A stretch of 64,000 bases of DNA from Cerrena zonata (lineage: Eukaryota > Basidiomycota > Agaricomycetes > Polyporales > Cerrenaceae), in the NCBI GenBank assembly GCA_038087015.1, contig JASBNA010000019.1:186001-250000 (forward strand), given 5' to 3'. This document shows, one piece after another, positions 49,497 through 61,500 of the stretch (position 1 is the first letter of the stretch; each line of letters starts with the position of its first letter). The notes beneath the pieces are model-generated. The model searched no databases. It saw nothing but the letters and a program-made list of their open reading frames with translations, and was not told the DNA's origin. The position numbers were made by a program, and so were the translations under genes.

Positions 49497-52400
49497 TCAA
49501 GGGAGAATAGATGCAGTAGCGGTGAAGTGACTCCAGGCAGCAATAGTTGCTGAAGGATACGTGAATGTCGACGTTGTCACCACCGAGCCGACGTATATTC
49601 CTTCTTGGCCAGGCAAGACGTCATTGTTGAGGAGTGTTGGAGTCTCTCCTCCCACAATCGTTGTTGTGCCACTTGCAGTGATTACAGTCCCATTTGGATT
49701 GTTACCCAAGACAAATTCCCTTAGGAATATGAACGCCTGTAAATGGAATATTGTTCAATAGTCAGGCCTCAGGCTTCACGCTATATAGAAGTTTGCATAC
49801 GTTTTCCGGCGAGTAAAGAGGGACTTGATGACCTGCAAAGTCAAAAAGAACAAAAGTCACATTCCTCTCTTGATGCACAATCCCAGCGAATTCCCCGTTG
49901 TCATTAAACCAAGACGTTGATGGCTTTCTAGTGAATCCTTGGATACCTCCGAACGTCATGTTTTGGATGGTAACTGGGAATAAAATGAGCGAAGATTAGA
50001 GGTAACTTGGATAATTTCATCCAACCTTCTGTTGATCGATGCGAGTCGAGAGTATCGCCGTTGCCCGAATAAAATACAAAAGGTATCCTTGCCTTCGAAG
50101 CGTTGTTATAGAGTTCTGAGAGGAACACCATGGATCTGTGCGCGACTTAGATTTAATTGTTATATAAGATCCATTTGTGCATACTCAGGGCCTGAAAACG
50201 GAGCAAAGATCAGGAATTCGCATTTTACAACAAGTGAATGTGATACTAACTTGGATCAGTACCATCCGGACCACCTTAATATCGGGCATTAGTTTAACAT
50301 GGTTTCAGTCAATAAAAATACACACGACATACCAAAGGGATAACCTGAACCAGAGAGACCCGGACTCCAGTCCTTAGATGTTGGAGCGTGGATAGCGGCA
50401 CGGGTGGTATTGTCTTAGTATTATAAGTTAACATCAAAAGTTCTGAGATTGATCAAAGCATGAGTGTTCACCGTTCAGGAACACAGTCCCATCGAGGGGG
50501 CGCTCTGGGTTGAGACTAACGGTGGCCATATTAGATTTGACGTTTAAGAAGAGAAAAACATAACGTACGCATCAGGAACGAAGTAAATCTAATTCGAAGA
50601 CGCTGTCAGTACCTGGATAAGACCAGGAGAAGTAGATTGAGGACTCACGTTGATGTCGCCACTTGCATCTAGGATTGATTACTGTCAACGGCTATATCTA
50701 CACGAAGACGGATTTATACTCACTCCAAGGGAGCGAAAAGTTGAACGCATAATCGATAAGCTCTTGTTGCAAAAAACAACCATAAAAAGGGTCTATGGTC
50801 CCATTGGCACGTTGACTGAGGTCTTTCTTCCATTGCTGATGTATGTTGAACTCTTTCTTTTGCAAAGGCGTAATATCTCCCTCTGGAGTGTTGTGACCCG
50901 GAGTCAGAGCGCGTTTGTTGAGGTAACGCTTGGAGAGAAAATTCCGAGCCTGCCTCTCAGCAGCAGAGAGCCCAACAGGGTCTGGTGGATTGATGGTCGG
51001 GAATAACCCGTTCTGAGGGTATTCCAGTGTGACGTTGTATCCACAAAGTTCCGACCTGTCAAGATCAAATGATAAGAATGTTAAGTTCCCGACCGCTAGA
51101 CGATGGCGAAAGGACGCACTGTTTCTTAAAATAAGCAAGGACTTCGGGGTCATAGGAAATGAGTTGAGGGAACGTTTCAATCACGGCAACCTGCATTCGG
51201 CAAGTATAGCGTCAGAAGAACACTTATATGTGTTCTCTAGACATGTGGTCTCATACCGCGGGTAAGTCATGACAAACGTGCAGGTTAGCCATAGTTCCAT
51301 CCCCAATTGTGATTTTAGCAAGCCTGACGGGCGGATTTGGTAACCCGAAATAAGTTTTCGTCATGTAAGGCTACCATCGACGTCAATGGCGGCATAGTAA
51401 AGAAAGATAGCACAAAGGGTAGCTCACGATATATCTCCCAGCATCGCTCTCACCAGTAAGGTACAGTGGTCGATTCTTCAGGTTAGGAAACACCTTAACC
51501 AGGTTCTCGACAAAGCCCCACTATGCACCGACGGCGTTCATTTATTAACAATGGCCACATCGGAGGTTACGAATGCGAGACGCTCACGAAATCGTTTGCC
51601 ACTTGATCCTCATCTTAAGCTATTTAAAGTGAGGTCAAGTGAGACAGTTCACGGCCTAGAGGGCACTGGGCATGCGTACCGAAGCCATCAGCATCTGCGG
51701 TTGCGTAACCAACACCACTAGACGGTTAAACCATGTCATTCGTATTATGCATATGACGAAGGAGAGGAGCTGAAGGCAACCTACACTGGTTGGTCAAGCC
51801 AGAAATAATCTGCAAGACGGTTCCAGCTGAAGAGATTAGGAGAGGCTGAATAGTCTCCGTTGATGCGAATAAACCCATTCTGTGCGCACTAAGCTTAGAA
51901 TCAACAGAACACGCATAGAATGCTTACCTCGAAGAGAAACCCTAGCAGACTAGACGATCCCGGTCTGTCAGGGAAACACCAAAGTCAGCATCATACCACG
52001 AAGCCACACAGTAAAAAATTCAGGTTACCCTCCATTCAACCAAATTCCCCACGGCGCGTTGTTGCCGTCATCAGTCAGCGACCCTTCTTCATGTTCATAT
52101 CCCCAGAAGAAGAGCGTATCGTTAGGATGACCTGCACGATTAACGCCAATGTTTCCAGCAAAGCTACGGCCTGCATCGAAAGTAACATTCGGTAGAGATC
52201 CTTTCACAAGGAAATCTAGTACCCTATTAACTACTAACGGAGAACTTGAAGAGGAGTAACGTACAATCTTGCCATGCAGGGCTGTAGTCTCCTGTTGGTA
52301 TTCCAGGGTAGACATGGGGCCAGCTGCTGGGTGTGGTGTTCTGGGATAAACTGGGGACGACTAGAGTCGCACCCACTACAATGAGTGCAACGCCTAACAT
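49497..52400 (-). CDS. Serine carboxypeptidase S10, copy C
   Basis: Secreted C-terminal exopeptidase, more distant from copies A and B. Starts at 52400 with signal peptide MLGVALIVVGATLVVPSLSQ. It has NVTFDAGRSFAGNIGVNRAG, with GHPNDTLFFWGYEHEEGS and WGIWLNGG following. The nucleophile elbow reads GESDAGRYI, where copies A and B, and most of the family, have GESYAG; the Ser remains. Asp lies in FYSGNGDTLDSHRSTEG and His in FAGHQVPLYSPENV. The insert carries RANGTIDPFYGCFL. The protein ends SHFTATASILP with no hydrophobic tail, so unlike copies A and B it is probably freely secreted. Many short introns. A TATAAAT lies about 50 bp upstream. Confidence 0.9.
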
Positions 52401-52449
52401 TGCTGGCTAAACGTAAGAGAAGTAATGGTCACTTGAGCCATCGGATAGC

Positions 52450-52456
52450 ATTTATA
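52450..52456 (-). promoter_or_regulatory. TATA box of S10 copy C
   Basis: TATAAAT on the minus strand, about 50 bp before the start codon at 52400. Confidence 0.45.
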
Positions 52457-53023
52457 CTGCACCGTTCGCTCCTATTGTCCGATGACGATCATTTCGGCTT
52501 AGAACTTGGAAACACCTGAGCAAGACGTCTTAATCAGAGAAATGCCGAGGATTGAGTCATGGTACCCTGACTTTACAAACAATCTTTTGACGAGCGTTGC
52601 GAGCATAGCGGACGAGTATGGAAGCAAGGAACCCGAAGGGGTTTTATAAATGGAAGACATCGTCAAGCGTTTTGAGGAATTGTTCTCACCCATTCAGCAT
52701 AGGAGGGTCAAACCTCGTCAGGTTAAGGGAGCGTTCAAGTAGATTGCTCAATAATATGGCGGTAGCATTGGAAATCACTAGACGATTAGCAATAATCATT
52801 GCATGCAAACGACAACAATACCAAAAGAATAAACCAAACAGGTTCATCACCAAGTCAACGTCACTGGCGGCATATCGATCGAATCTACACTGCGTTAGCG
52901 ATAGCAGGCGAAAGATGCATGCACGTGGTTTTAGCGTCGTAGTATGGGCATACAATACATGGCATATGCGTGTGGGACCGAGGTAAGTGATGGAAAAAAG
53001 AGAAGAACACCAAAAGCAACTGG
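52457..53023. other. Intergenic gap
   Basis: About 570 bp between the S10 copy C promoter and the ribosomal protein S4 stop. Open frames here are short and without domains. Confidence 0.45.
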
Positions 53024-54174
53024 TTAAGCCTCGGCTCGCTGTTTCCTCCTGATATCTCTCTCCTCTGCGATGGTAAGCTTGGTACCCTTGCCCTTGGGGA
53101 GCGATATCCAAGGCTTGGTGCCCTCTCCAATGGGGAAAATGTTACCAATACTAAAACACAAAATATTAGATACAGCCTTTTTTGAGAGAAAAAAGGACGC
53201 TTACCGGGTAGCGAATGTACGGTCAAGAGCGTCCTTGACGTGAACGATATCGAAACCACCAATGTGCTTCTCACGGTGAACGATAACACCAGCACGGCCC
53301 ATGTTACGGCCACCAGTGACCATGACGATGTTACCGGTATCGAACTTGACAATATCGATGATTTTGTTCTGCTCAAGGTCGAATTTGACGGTGTCGTTGA
53401 CCTTGATCAAGGGGTCGGGGTAACGGATGGTTCGGCCATCGTGGGTGACGATGTAAGGGACACCCTTGGTGCCAATAGCCACCTTCTTGACCTTGAGGAG
53501 CTTGTAGGTAGCCTCCTCAGGGGTGATACGGTGAATGGTGAAACGACCCTTAACATCGTACAGGAGACGGAAGTGCTCGTTCGATTTCTCGATCGAGATA
53601 ACATCTTCAGAGGAATGTGAGATTGAGCCAGGGAGTCGAAATAGACTCTAAACATACCCATGAATCCAGTGGGGTAGGTGGGGTCGGTCCTGACCTTGCC
53701 ATCGACCTTGATCAATCGCTGCATGACAATAGCAGTGACTTCACGACCGGTCAAAGCATACTTCAGACGGTTACGGAGGAAGACAGTGAGAGGGAGGGAT
53801 TCGCGGAGCTTGTGGGGACCAGGGGAGGGGCGAGGGGCCTATTGTTCAAGCAACACCTTCAATATATCGATCCATACTGTGAAATACGTGGAAAACGCAC
53901 ATAGGTACCGCTCAACTTATCGAGCATCCATGATGAGGGAGCGGCGAGACGCTTCAAGTGCTTTTTGGGTCCACGAGCCTACGGAGAAATAGAAAACATA
54001 TCAGCATAGAGTCCACATCCAGAGCCGCAAGAGATGAAGTTCGGGAGGTCGCCAGAGTGCATCCAAAGGTTGCCGTCAGCATCCAGCCTTTCCGATGTCG
54101 TATAAAGGTCCAGTTTTCGCTCCAGCAGCGAGATATGTGGCCATAAAGTCGACTAGGACATTCATACTGACCAT
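53024..54174 (-). CDS. RPS4: 40S ribosomal protein S4 (eS4)
   Basis: Structural protein of the small ribosomal subunit. The sequence is highly conserved: [20 protein letters not shown], then [19 protein letters not shown] context (YALTGREV), [37 protein letters not shown], the KOW-like block [18 protein letters not shown], and [19 protein letters not shown] at the end, stop at 53024. The start codon is alone in its own exon: ATG at 54172-54174 is followed directly by a 193-nt intron (53979-54171). Other introns lie between the [14 protein letters not shown] region and the start, within GFMD, and near [10 protein letters not shown]. Full length. No snoRNA is evident in the first intron by eye. 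Confidence 0.97.
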
Positions 54175-55246
54175 ATTGGTGTTCTTGAGGGCTTGACGTT
54201 GGCGACGGCGACGGCGTCGATGGTTAGTACTCCCACCCAATTTGTTCGCAGGCTTGAGTCGGCATCCCCCGATTAAATAGCGCCCGTAACACGTGGCTCA
54301 TTTCTGTTAGGTTTCCAACGCTCAAATTCATTCGACGACTTCGAATCACATAAGTGTACTGGCTAATGCCATTGGTATAGATACGTGTTCATCTTTAGAC
54401 TTATCCAAGGTGACGCAGGACCGCTCACTTTGTAACAATGCCACTTCACAAATATCCAGGGTGTCCTGATTGTAGTCTAAATTCAAACGTTCAGAATGTT
54501 ACTGACAGCTTTATCACTCTATGATGTAACACTCCATTCTGTTCCAAACTCTACCGACTTCAAATCTTCAGCACCTTGACGCTACAGTGCACTGTAAAAG
54601 CCTCAACTGTACTAGGTAATCAGTTTATGTACAGGCCATCACCAATTTCCCAACGGCGCAAGTACGGAAATACCGTCGCAACCAACATCGTCAAGAATTG
54701 GATCATATCCATCTTTGCCATCTGACTGACATCCGGCCTGAGATGTATTGCGCAATCTCCGACCCGGAGGAATCACAAAGACCCAAATTTATATTCGGAT
54801 ACCCCGACAACTCCTTCTCTGGAACGCTCTGCTGCCACATCATGCGGGAACAGGAGAGGCCGTCCCGGAGCCTACCAAGCTCTGAAAGTCGGATGACTTT
54901 GCGAACCATGACGTTTTTATCATGCAGTAGTAGCCGTTGCAATCGTCCCTTGACTAGTATTTTCTGAGGTCCATCATGTTGGTGTACGAAGTAATTTTAG
55001 GCAGAAATACTTTGTACTCAGGAACTGCGGTGTTCGGTAAGATAAGAAATAGATTTAGTAGAAATAATGTCCGATCGCATTGAGAGACAATTTTCAATGA
55101 GTCAATCGTACCGGATGATGAGAGTTGTACATTTCCGCCCACTCGGTATTCCAGTGAGTCCACTAGGATCAGTGGCCTAGTTTGAGGTATGAGATATGTT
55201 TGTGTGATACGATTACAACACCCCTGACTGCCATCGTAAAACACAA
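54175..55246. other. Intergenic kilobase
   Basis: Promoter side of RPS4 and the 3' flank of the TFIP11-like gene. Both strands have only short frames without domains. The first 100 bp contain a (gacggcgacg)-like repeat near 54195-54215. Confidence 0.45.
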
Positions 55247-58200
55247 CTACGCCTTTGATGCACGTAAAACCATGTTTTCCAATGATATCGCCCTGTACTC
55301 ATCGCCATCGGGAGCCCACACAGCATCATCAAGTATATACACCAACATACCCCCCTTGCCATCTGTCGTTTGAGATACCCTGAACAGCGGCATTCGTGAC
55401 TTCTCATGTGCTCGTCCGGTTGGCATTAAGAGGAGGTTATGTGAAGAGGCGTAGTCTTCCACAATCGAACGGAAAGTGATCTCCTGGGTTCTCGATGGTC
55501 GAATCTTGGGAGGCTCTTCTTTCGCGCGAGGGGATGCACCACCGACGGGCCTGTGTTCGGGACGTGGAAGTCGTGTAGGAGCCTCGGGTCCCAGTTCGAT
55601 CGCCTTGTTCATAAGCTGCAAGCCACGCGTGAACCCTTGTTGAACGCCTGGTATCGTTTGTACTTGTTCCGAGAATGATTGTTTCCAGAATTGATACCAC
55701 TGCGAGACTTCCTCGAAACTTGGTTTCGGTTGGATGAGCCAGATGTGCAGGACATCCAGCCATTTGGGGAAGAACTCAGTTTCGATAAGTTGGGCCAAGA
55801 TAGAAGGTCGAAGAATATTTTCCCAATTGAGAATGTCCTGTAATGGCTCCATGTCTTGTTGTCGAGGGTTTATTCGGAAATCTTCCCGTAGTCGAGCACC
55901 GAGCTTGGGCACAACGTATTTAAGAATCATTGTATCCCAGTCGCCTGTATTGAAAACCTGTTCATTACTTGCTAGTTTATTTCCGACGTATAAGATCATG
56001 AGAAACTCACATCTTTCCATACAAGCAGATCTTCCGGCATACCGTCTGCGACAATCCAATTTCGTAGCATACTCTTGACCTTCCTACGTGCGTCGCCTAG
56101 GACATCCTCTAATCGTAAACCAACATGAGGAAGCCAAGGGAAGACCATCTTCTGTAGAGGTACACGCGTGTTTTCGAGGGTTCCAATCCCCGACAGCTTT
56201 GTGGACTTTTGGCAAAACTAACTGGTCGAAGAAATTATCCCTGACGAATGGCGGGAGTAAAGCTGACCATGCTTCATATAGCTGCACGGCAGGCTGTGGA
56301 TTTTCAGGAGACCAATCATTATTGAGCGCCGACCGCACTTTCGGCAGCCATGCGTTCCATATGAGGCTCTCATAAGGAGTCATGGGCTTCTCACTGTAGA
56401 GATGTCAAGTCAGTAAGTAAATACGAGCAGATAATAGAATTACGGACAGTACGGCAGGCGTGGCAATAATAGTGCTTGAACCGAAGACCTGGACCTGTGC
56501 AGCGTTCGATTCTTCAGGGATAGTCATCTTCAACGCTTTCCTCCACGATCGGAAGTTGACAGTAAAGTCTGTCGGATTTTCTAACGGTTGCCACGACGCA
56601 AACATACGACGAACCTAATAAGACTATGGGTTAGTATAGATAAATACGTATGTGAGGTAGCATACGTACCACTGGAGCGATAGCAGCAATGACAATTTCA
56701 TCGAGACGGAACCTGTCAAATTCGTTCGGATAGAGACCAACAAGCTTATCAAAACTGGGAGAGAAGGGTTCCAAGGTAGCTTCGTAAATTGATGCTGTTT
56801 CCTTAGCTTGAACATTGATGTCATCCACAACAAGGTGGACTTGTTGCAACCTAGATATGACTGAGAAATATAGTTAGTAAATAATGGTACAATTTAGTGG
56901 GGGGTACGCACGTTCTGCTTCGTCTTCTAGTTGCTTGCGCAGACGTCGATCTTCATCGCGTACCCATTTCTTTCGTTGTTCAATTTCTCTGGCTTCCTTG
57001 GCGAGTCCGTCCAGATCATTCTTGCAGGCCTCGGTAATTAGACGAAGGTTATGTCTAAGTTCAGGCAGACGCATAGGATCTGCTGTCGGTGCCCATGATG
57101 CTACGTCGGAAAGAGACGAAACTTCTCTAGGCTAAGTTGCATACATGTTAGAACACATATTCGTAAATTAGGAGAATATATGTACGTACCGTTGCGCCTG
57201 TTGCGTCAATAATTTGACCGAGCCCAGTTGTCTGACTTTCCTGTCCAGCTTCGGCAATAATCTCTTCGTACGTCTTGTGTTCAACCTTAGGTTTCGATTT
57301 CTTCGGTTTCTTCCAAGCATCTGATCGTTCGCCCTCAGACTTTCCTTTGGGCTTCCGACCTTTCTTCGGTTTGGTCTCCTCCTCGTCGGAGCTAACAACC
57401 TCACCACGACGTCGGGCCTCAGCTTTCGACTGTTCCGTTTTCTCTTGAAATCCTTTGAAGGCAAGACCCATGCCTTTCGGTCGCAGCTTGCTTTCTACTG
57501 GGGTAACGATACCTTCACCGGTAGTACCGAGACCTGTTCCTGCTGTCCACCCCATCTTCGCAAGCATGCGCGCACCAAACGTCCCACTGATTTTGCTGAA
57601 ATGTTGGCGTTCAGCTGCAGAAAGTGGGGTAGCAGATTGAGGCGTACTGGACCCACTACCAATACCCCCTCCATCCCGAAGGAACGATCGTTGAGCACGC
57701 GAAGCTCCAAATGCTGAGGGAAGGTTCTCTGGAATTGCTGCCTCTGTTTCAGGAGAGGATTCCTTTGGTAGGGGCGAGTCTTTGGGAGTTTCGAGAGTAC
57801 TCGATAGTTTGAACGAGCCAATTCCTCCTCTGCTAAAGCCGGAGAATGCACTTGAAGTGTTCGATTTTGACTTCCCCAGTCCGAGTCCTCCAAACCGTGG
57901 CCGTTCCTCTTCCTCTTCCTCCTCTTCCTCGCGGACACGAGGGGTTGGTGGTTTCGCTTCTTCATTGACCTGGTTGCTATCTGATTCATCGCCTTCTGAG
58001 CCATGAGATTCTTCATCTATAACCATTTCCTTGTCCAAATCGACTGGTTTATCCCCCGACACAAACGCGGGGGCTTTCGCCCAATCGCTGCGTTTCTGTT
58101 TGCCCTTTGGACGACCACCGAATCCCTCATCTTCATCACTACTAGCAAATACGCCATATATAGCGTCATCTTTACCGTTCTTGCGACGTCGCTTACGCTG

Positions 58201-58338
58201 GTAAGGGTTCTCGAAGAGCTCGCGCTCCTCGCGTGCGTCAGGGTCATTAAGGTCATTGTAGTCGTCGTGTCCAGCAGCGTCCGAGACAGAGGAGTCGGAA
58301 TCATCGTCCTCGAGCATATTCCTCTTTCTGCGGGCCAT
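55247..58338 (-). CDS. Spliceosome disassembly factor TFIP11/Ntr1 (Spp382)-like G-patch protein, one frame break
   Basis: Works with the Prp43/DHX15 helicase to release the lariat spliceosome. It starts MARRKRNMLEDDDSDSSVSD and has the TFIP11 N-terminal acidic region (IYGVFASSDEDEGFGGRPKG). A G-patch follows: FGARMLAKMGWTAGTGLGTT to GMGLAFKGF. Then a Lys-rich linker with KTYEEIIAEAG, and a long GCFC-type C-terminal half (LRHNLRLITEACKNDLDGL, YESLIWNAWLPKVRSALNND, WENILRPSILAQLIETEFFP, VLHIWLIQPKPSFEEVSQWY). It ends SLENMVLRASKA at 55247. At 56171-56174 a T run (A run on the coding strand) appears one base too long: VGDWNPR continues as TRVPLQKMVFPWLPHVGLRL in another frame, with no room for an intron. 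Divergent from the HECT gene. Confidence 0.93.
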
Positions 58339-58582
58339 GAAATGATATATGAGGAGTCGGAGGCGTAGTGTAGAGGTGTAAGAGTAAAGTTACCTTCGGC
58401 ACTGGACCGATATCAATTCCCAAAAAGGCAATTACTGCTTTATAAGCTCCTATAAAGGGAGTATAGTAGACAGGGAGAGGCTTGTCAAGTTACCCCCACC
58501 TCGTCTACCACATAGCACTCGAACATATTCTTTACTCGCTGCCAACACCGTTGAGGGATTCATGGCAGGCTGCAGACACTAA
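58339..58582. promoter_or_regulatory. Shared divergent promoter of TFIP11-like and HECT ligase genes
   Basis: 244 bp between two start codons on opposite strands. It must hold both upstream regions. No clear TATA box, as expected for housekeeping genes. Confidence 0.5.
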
Positions 58583-61500
58583 ATGGACATCACCCAACAA
58601 TCAGAAGCGACGTCAAGCAATCCATCGACATCGCATCCAGCAGTGAACACAGCCGAATCCAAGACACTACGCTCTAGCGCAAGAGTAAAGGCCAAACAGA
58701 AAGATAAAGAATCACCGTCACAACCATCCTCATCGACATCTACCCCTAAACGTCCCCGTACGAACAGTAAGGGTAAAGGCAAGGAAGCCGAGGAGTCAGG
58801 AAGGGCAACTAAGAGGTATGCTGATTATCTTGTATGTCGCCACTGTGGCTAATAATCCTGTAGAGCTCGCAGGGCCACATACCCCACCTCCACGCCACTT
58901 ACCATCCAGGAACCAATTAAGGACGTAAAGGGCAAGAAACGCGCCGCACCGGAAGGCAATTCAGACGAAGATACTACAACCGCTTCGTCTTCTACCAAAC
59001 ACACCAGAACATATTCTCTTCGATCTCACATAGAACCTCAAGCCGATATGCCGAAAAAGTTGAAGTGAGTAAAAAGCATGTAGGATCCCACGCGTATACT
59101 GACTCTCAACTAGGGCTACTTCAGGGAAGGGTAAAGCAACTGTTGCCAAGTCCAAGGCTATGTCACTCGCCGCCTCCTCATCGAGGCACGAAGACAACGA
59201 TGTTGAGATGTTGGATGCCGAGTGTGCACCGGAGCCGATGGAAGCAGATGAGAAACATGATCAAGGTGAAGGGATTGAGGACGATGGCGAGGAAGGACCT
59301 GGACATGATGAGGACGAAGAACACGACGATGACGATGACGGCGGAGATCGAGCAGAACAAGATCACGGTGGCACACACCCTGCGGATTCTATCCCCATGG
59401 GCATATTTGGTGACTTCCGACAACTGGGCTCATACATGATGGGCCTTTCAGGTCGTCTGAAGACGATGTTGAATAATATCAAGCGAACGGCTGATCCTAC
59501 TACCCGATTGCTAACACTACAGGAACTCAGTGAACTTCTGAGCATTAGCACTGAGGATACTCTCGCCGGCTCATTCCAGGTAGAGTCTTTCGTGAGAGAG
59601 CTTGTCAGAATCCTAGGAGGATCTGGTAATGACTCTGACGAAAATGACGACGATGACGAAGACCATGATAGAGACGAGGATGCCGAATTGGCTGCTGCTT
59701 TAGCCCTCAGTTCTGGTGGTGGTGCCTATGTAGGAGATGAGAACTTGGAGGCACAGGTGCTTGCGTGCAGATGTCTTGCCAACTTGATGGAGGCACTTCC
59801 AGGTGTAGCCCATACCGTGGTCTATCATGGTGCCATTCCCGTTCTATGCAGTAAACTCATCGAAATCTCCTACATTGACTTGGCCGAACAAACATTGAGT
59901 GTGAGTGCTATTCTTTTCACCTCAGAAACGTTGCTCATCGTCTTTGAAGACTTTGGAGAAGATCTCTGAAGAGTTCCCCAGCGCAATCGTACGCGAAGGC
60001 GGCCTCGCTGCATTGCTCAATTATCTCGACTTTTTTTCTATCGCCGTTCAAAGAACAGCATTGCAAGCGGCCTCTAATTGTTGTCGCAACGTCTCCGTTG
60101 AACATTTCTCTATGATCCGTGGCGTTTGGCCAATAATTCGCAATTGTCTTGGATATGCTGACCAACGCTTGGTTGAGTATGCATGTCTGTGTGTCATACG
60201 CGTCATTGATGCCTACCATCGCGCTTCTCCTGAGAACTTGGAGAAACTTGTAGACGCAGATTTGATCAGGGCTGTGAATCTCCTTTTGCTTCCCGCAGGT
60301 GGTTCTCCTCTCATCGCTGCTAGCACCTTTACTTTGCTATTACGTGCTCTTGCCACCGCTGCTCGTGCTAGTCCTAAGATCACACTTGTACTTCTTGAAG
60401 CTGGCATCGTCGATACTCTATATCAAATCCTAACCGGTGTCTTACCGCCTTCAACAAGTGGTACTGAAGAACAAGGCGATGGAGGAAATGGCCAAGGCTT
60501 GGGTGGAGGTCTCGCTGATATGACAGTAATGGAGAACCTCGCTCATCGACCCAAGGATCAAGTCGAAGAAGCTCTTAGCCTTATTTCAGAACTGATGCCT
60601 CCAATCCCGAAAGGTAAGCTGAGAAACTCTGACTCAAATCCACTCAGTGCTTAGGTATCTGTATCACGTAGACGGTACATTTGATCACAAAGCGTACACG
60701 GAGAAGGCTTTTGCAAGACTCCTCAAAGCGAAAGCGAAAGCTGAGAGAGCTGCTGCCCGTCAAGCCAATCTAGGAGTTCCCGCACTACTCCCAGCGAATG
60801 TTTCTACACCCCCTACAACTTCAGCCTCGGGCTCTCGTGCGGCGAGCCCGGCACCTGAGACGGAAGGTGAGGTACAACAACTAGCAGAAGGTGAAGATGC
60901 CTCGGCTTCCGCCCAGGCTAAGGAATCGCCTCCCGATAGGACTGAATTGTTACGTTCGAAACCAGAGGTCGTTGACAGATTCATGCAACTCATGGTCCCC
61001 ATTTTGGTTGACGTCTACGCTGCGAGTGTATCCACTCCCGTCAGGATCAAGACTCTTACAGGACTTCTGAAAGCTATCAGCTTCTTAGGTGCAGATGAGT
61101 TGAAGCGAGTGTTCACTGTATGCGTGTTTTCCATGTTGTCAGAGGTTTTCGCTTAAATATCTTTTTCAGTTTGTTCCCGTCGCAAGTTTTGCATCATCTA
61201 TCATTTCGTCGAAGGACCACCCCACCCTCGTCATTGGTGCTCTACAGCTAGTCGAGATGCTCTTGGATAAAGTTCCCGTGGAGTACAAACCTGCCTTCCG
61301 CCGCGAAGGTGTCTTCCATGAGATCGAGACGCTAGCTGCTCGACCCCTGGTCGCGTCGAAGGCGAAGGACGGCGACAAGGAGAAAGATCCAAATGCACCA
61401 GAGACACCTGCAGAGTCAGCTACGCCGACTTACATGCCAATTTCTTCCGCACTGGCCGCTACAATGCCCGGTTATAGGAAACTGACCTCTTTGTCTATCG

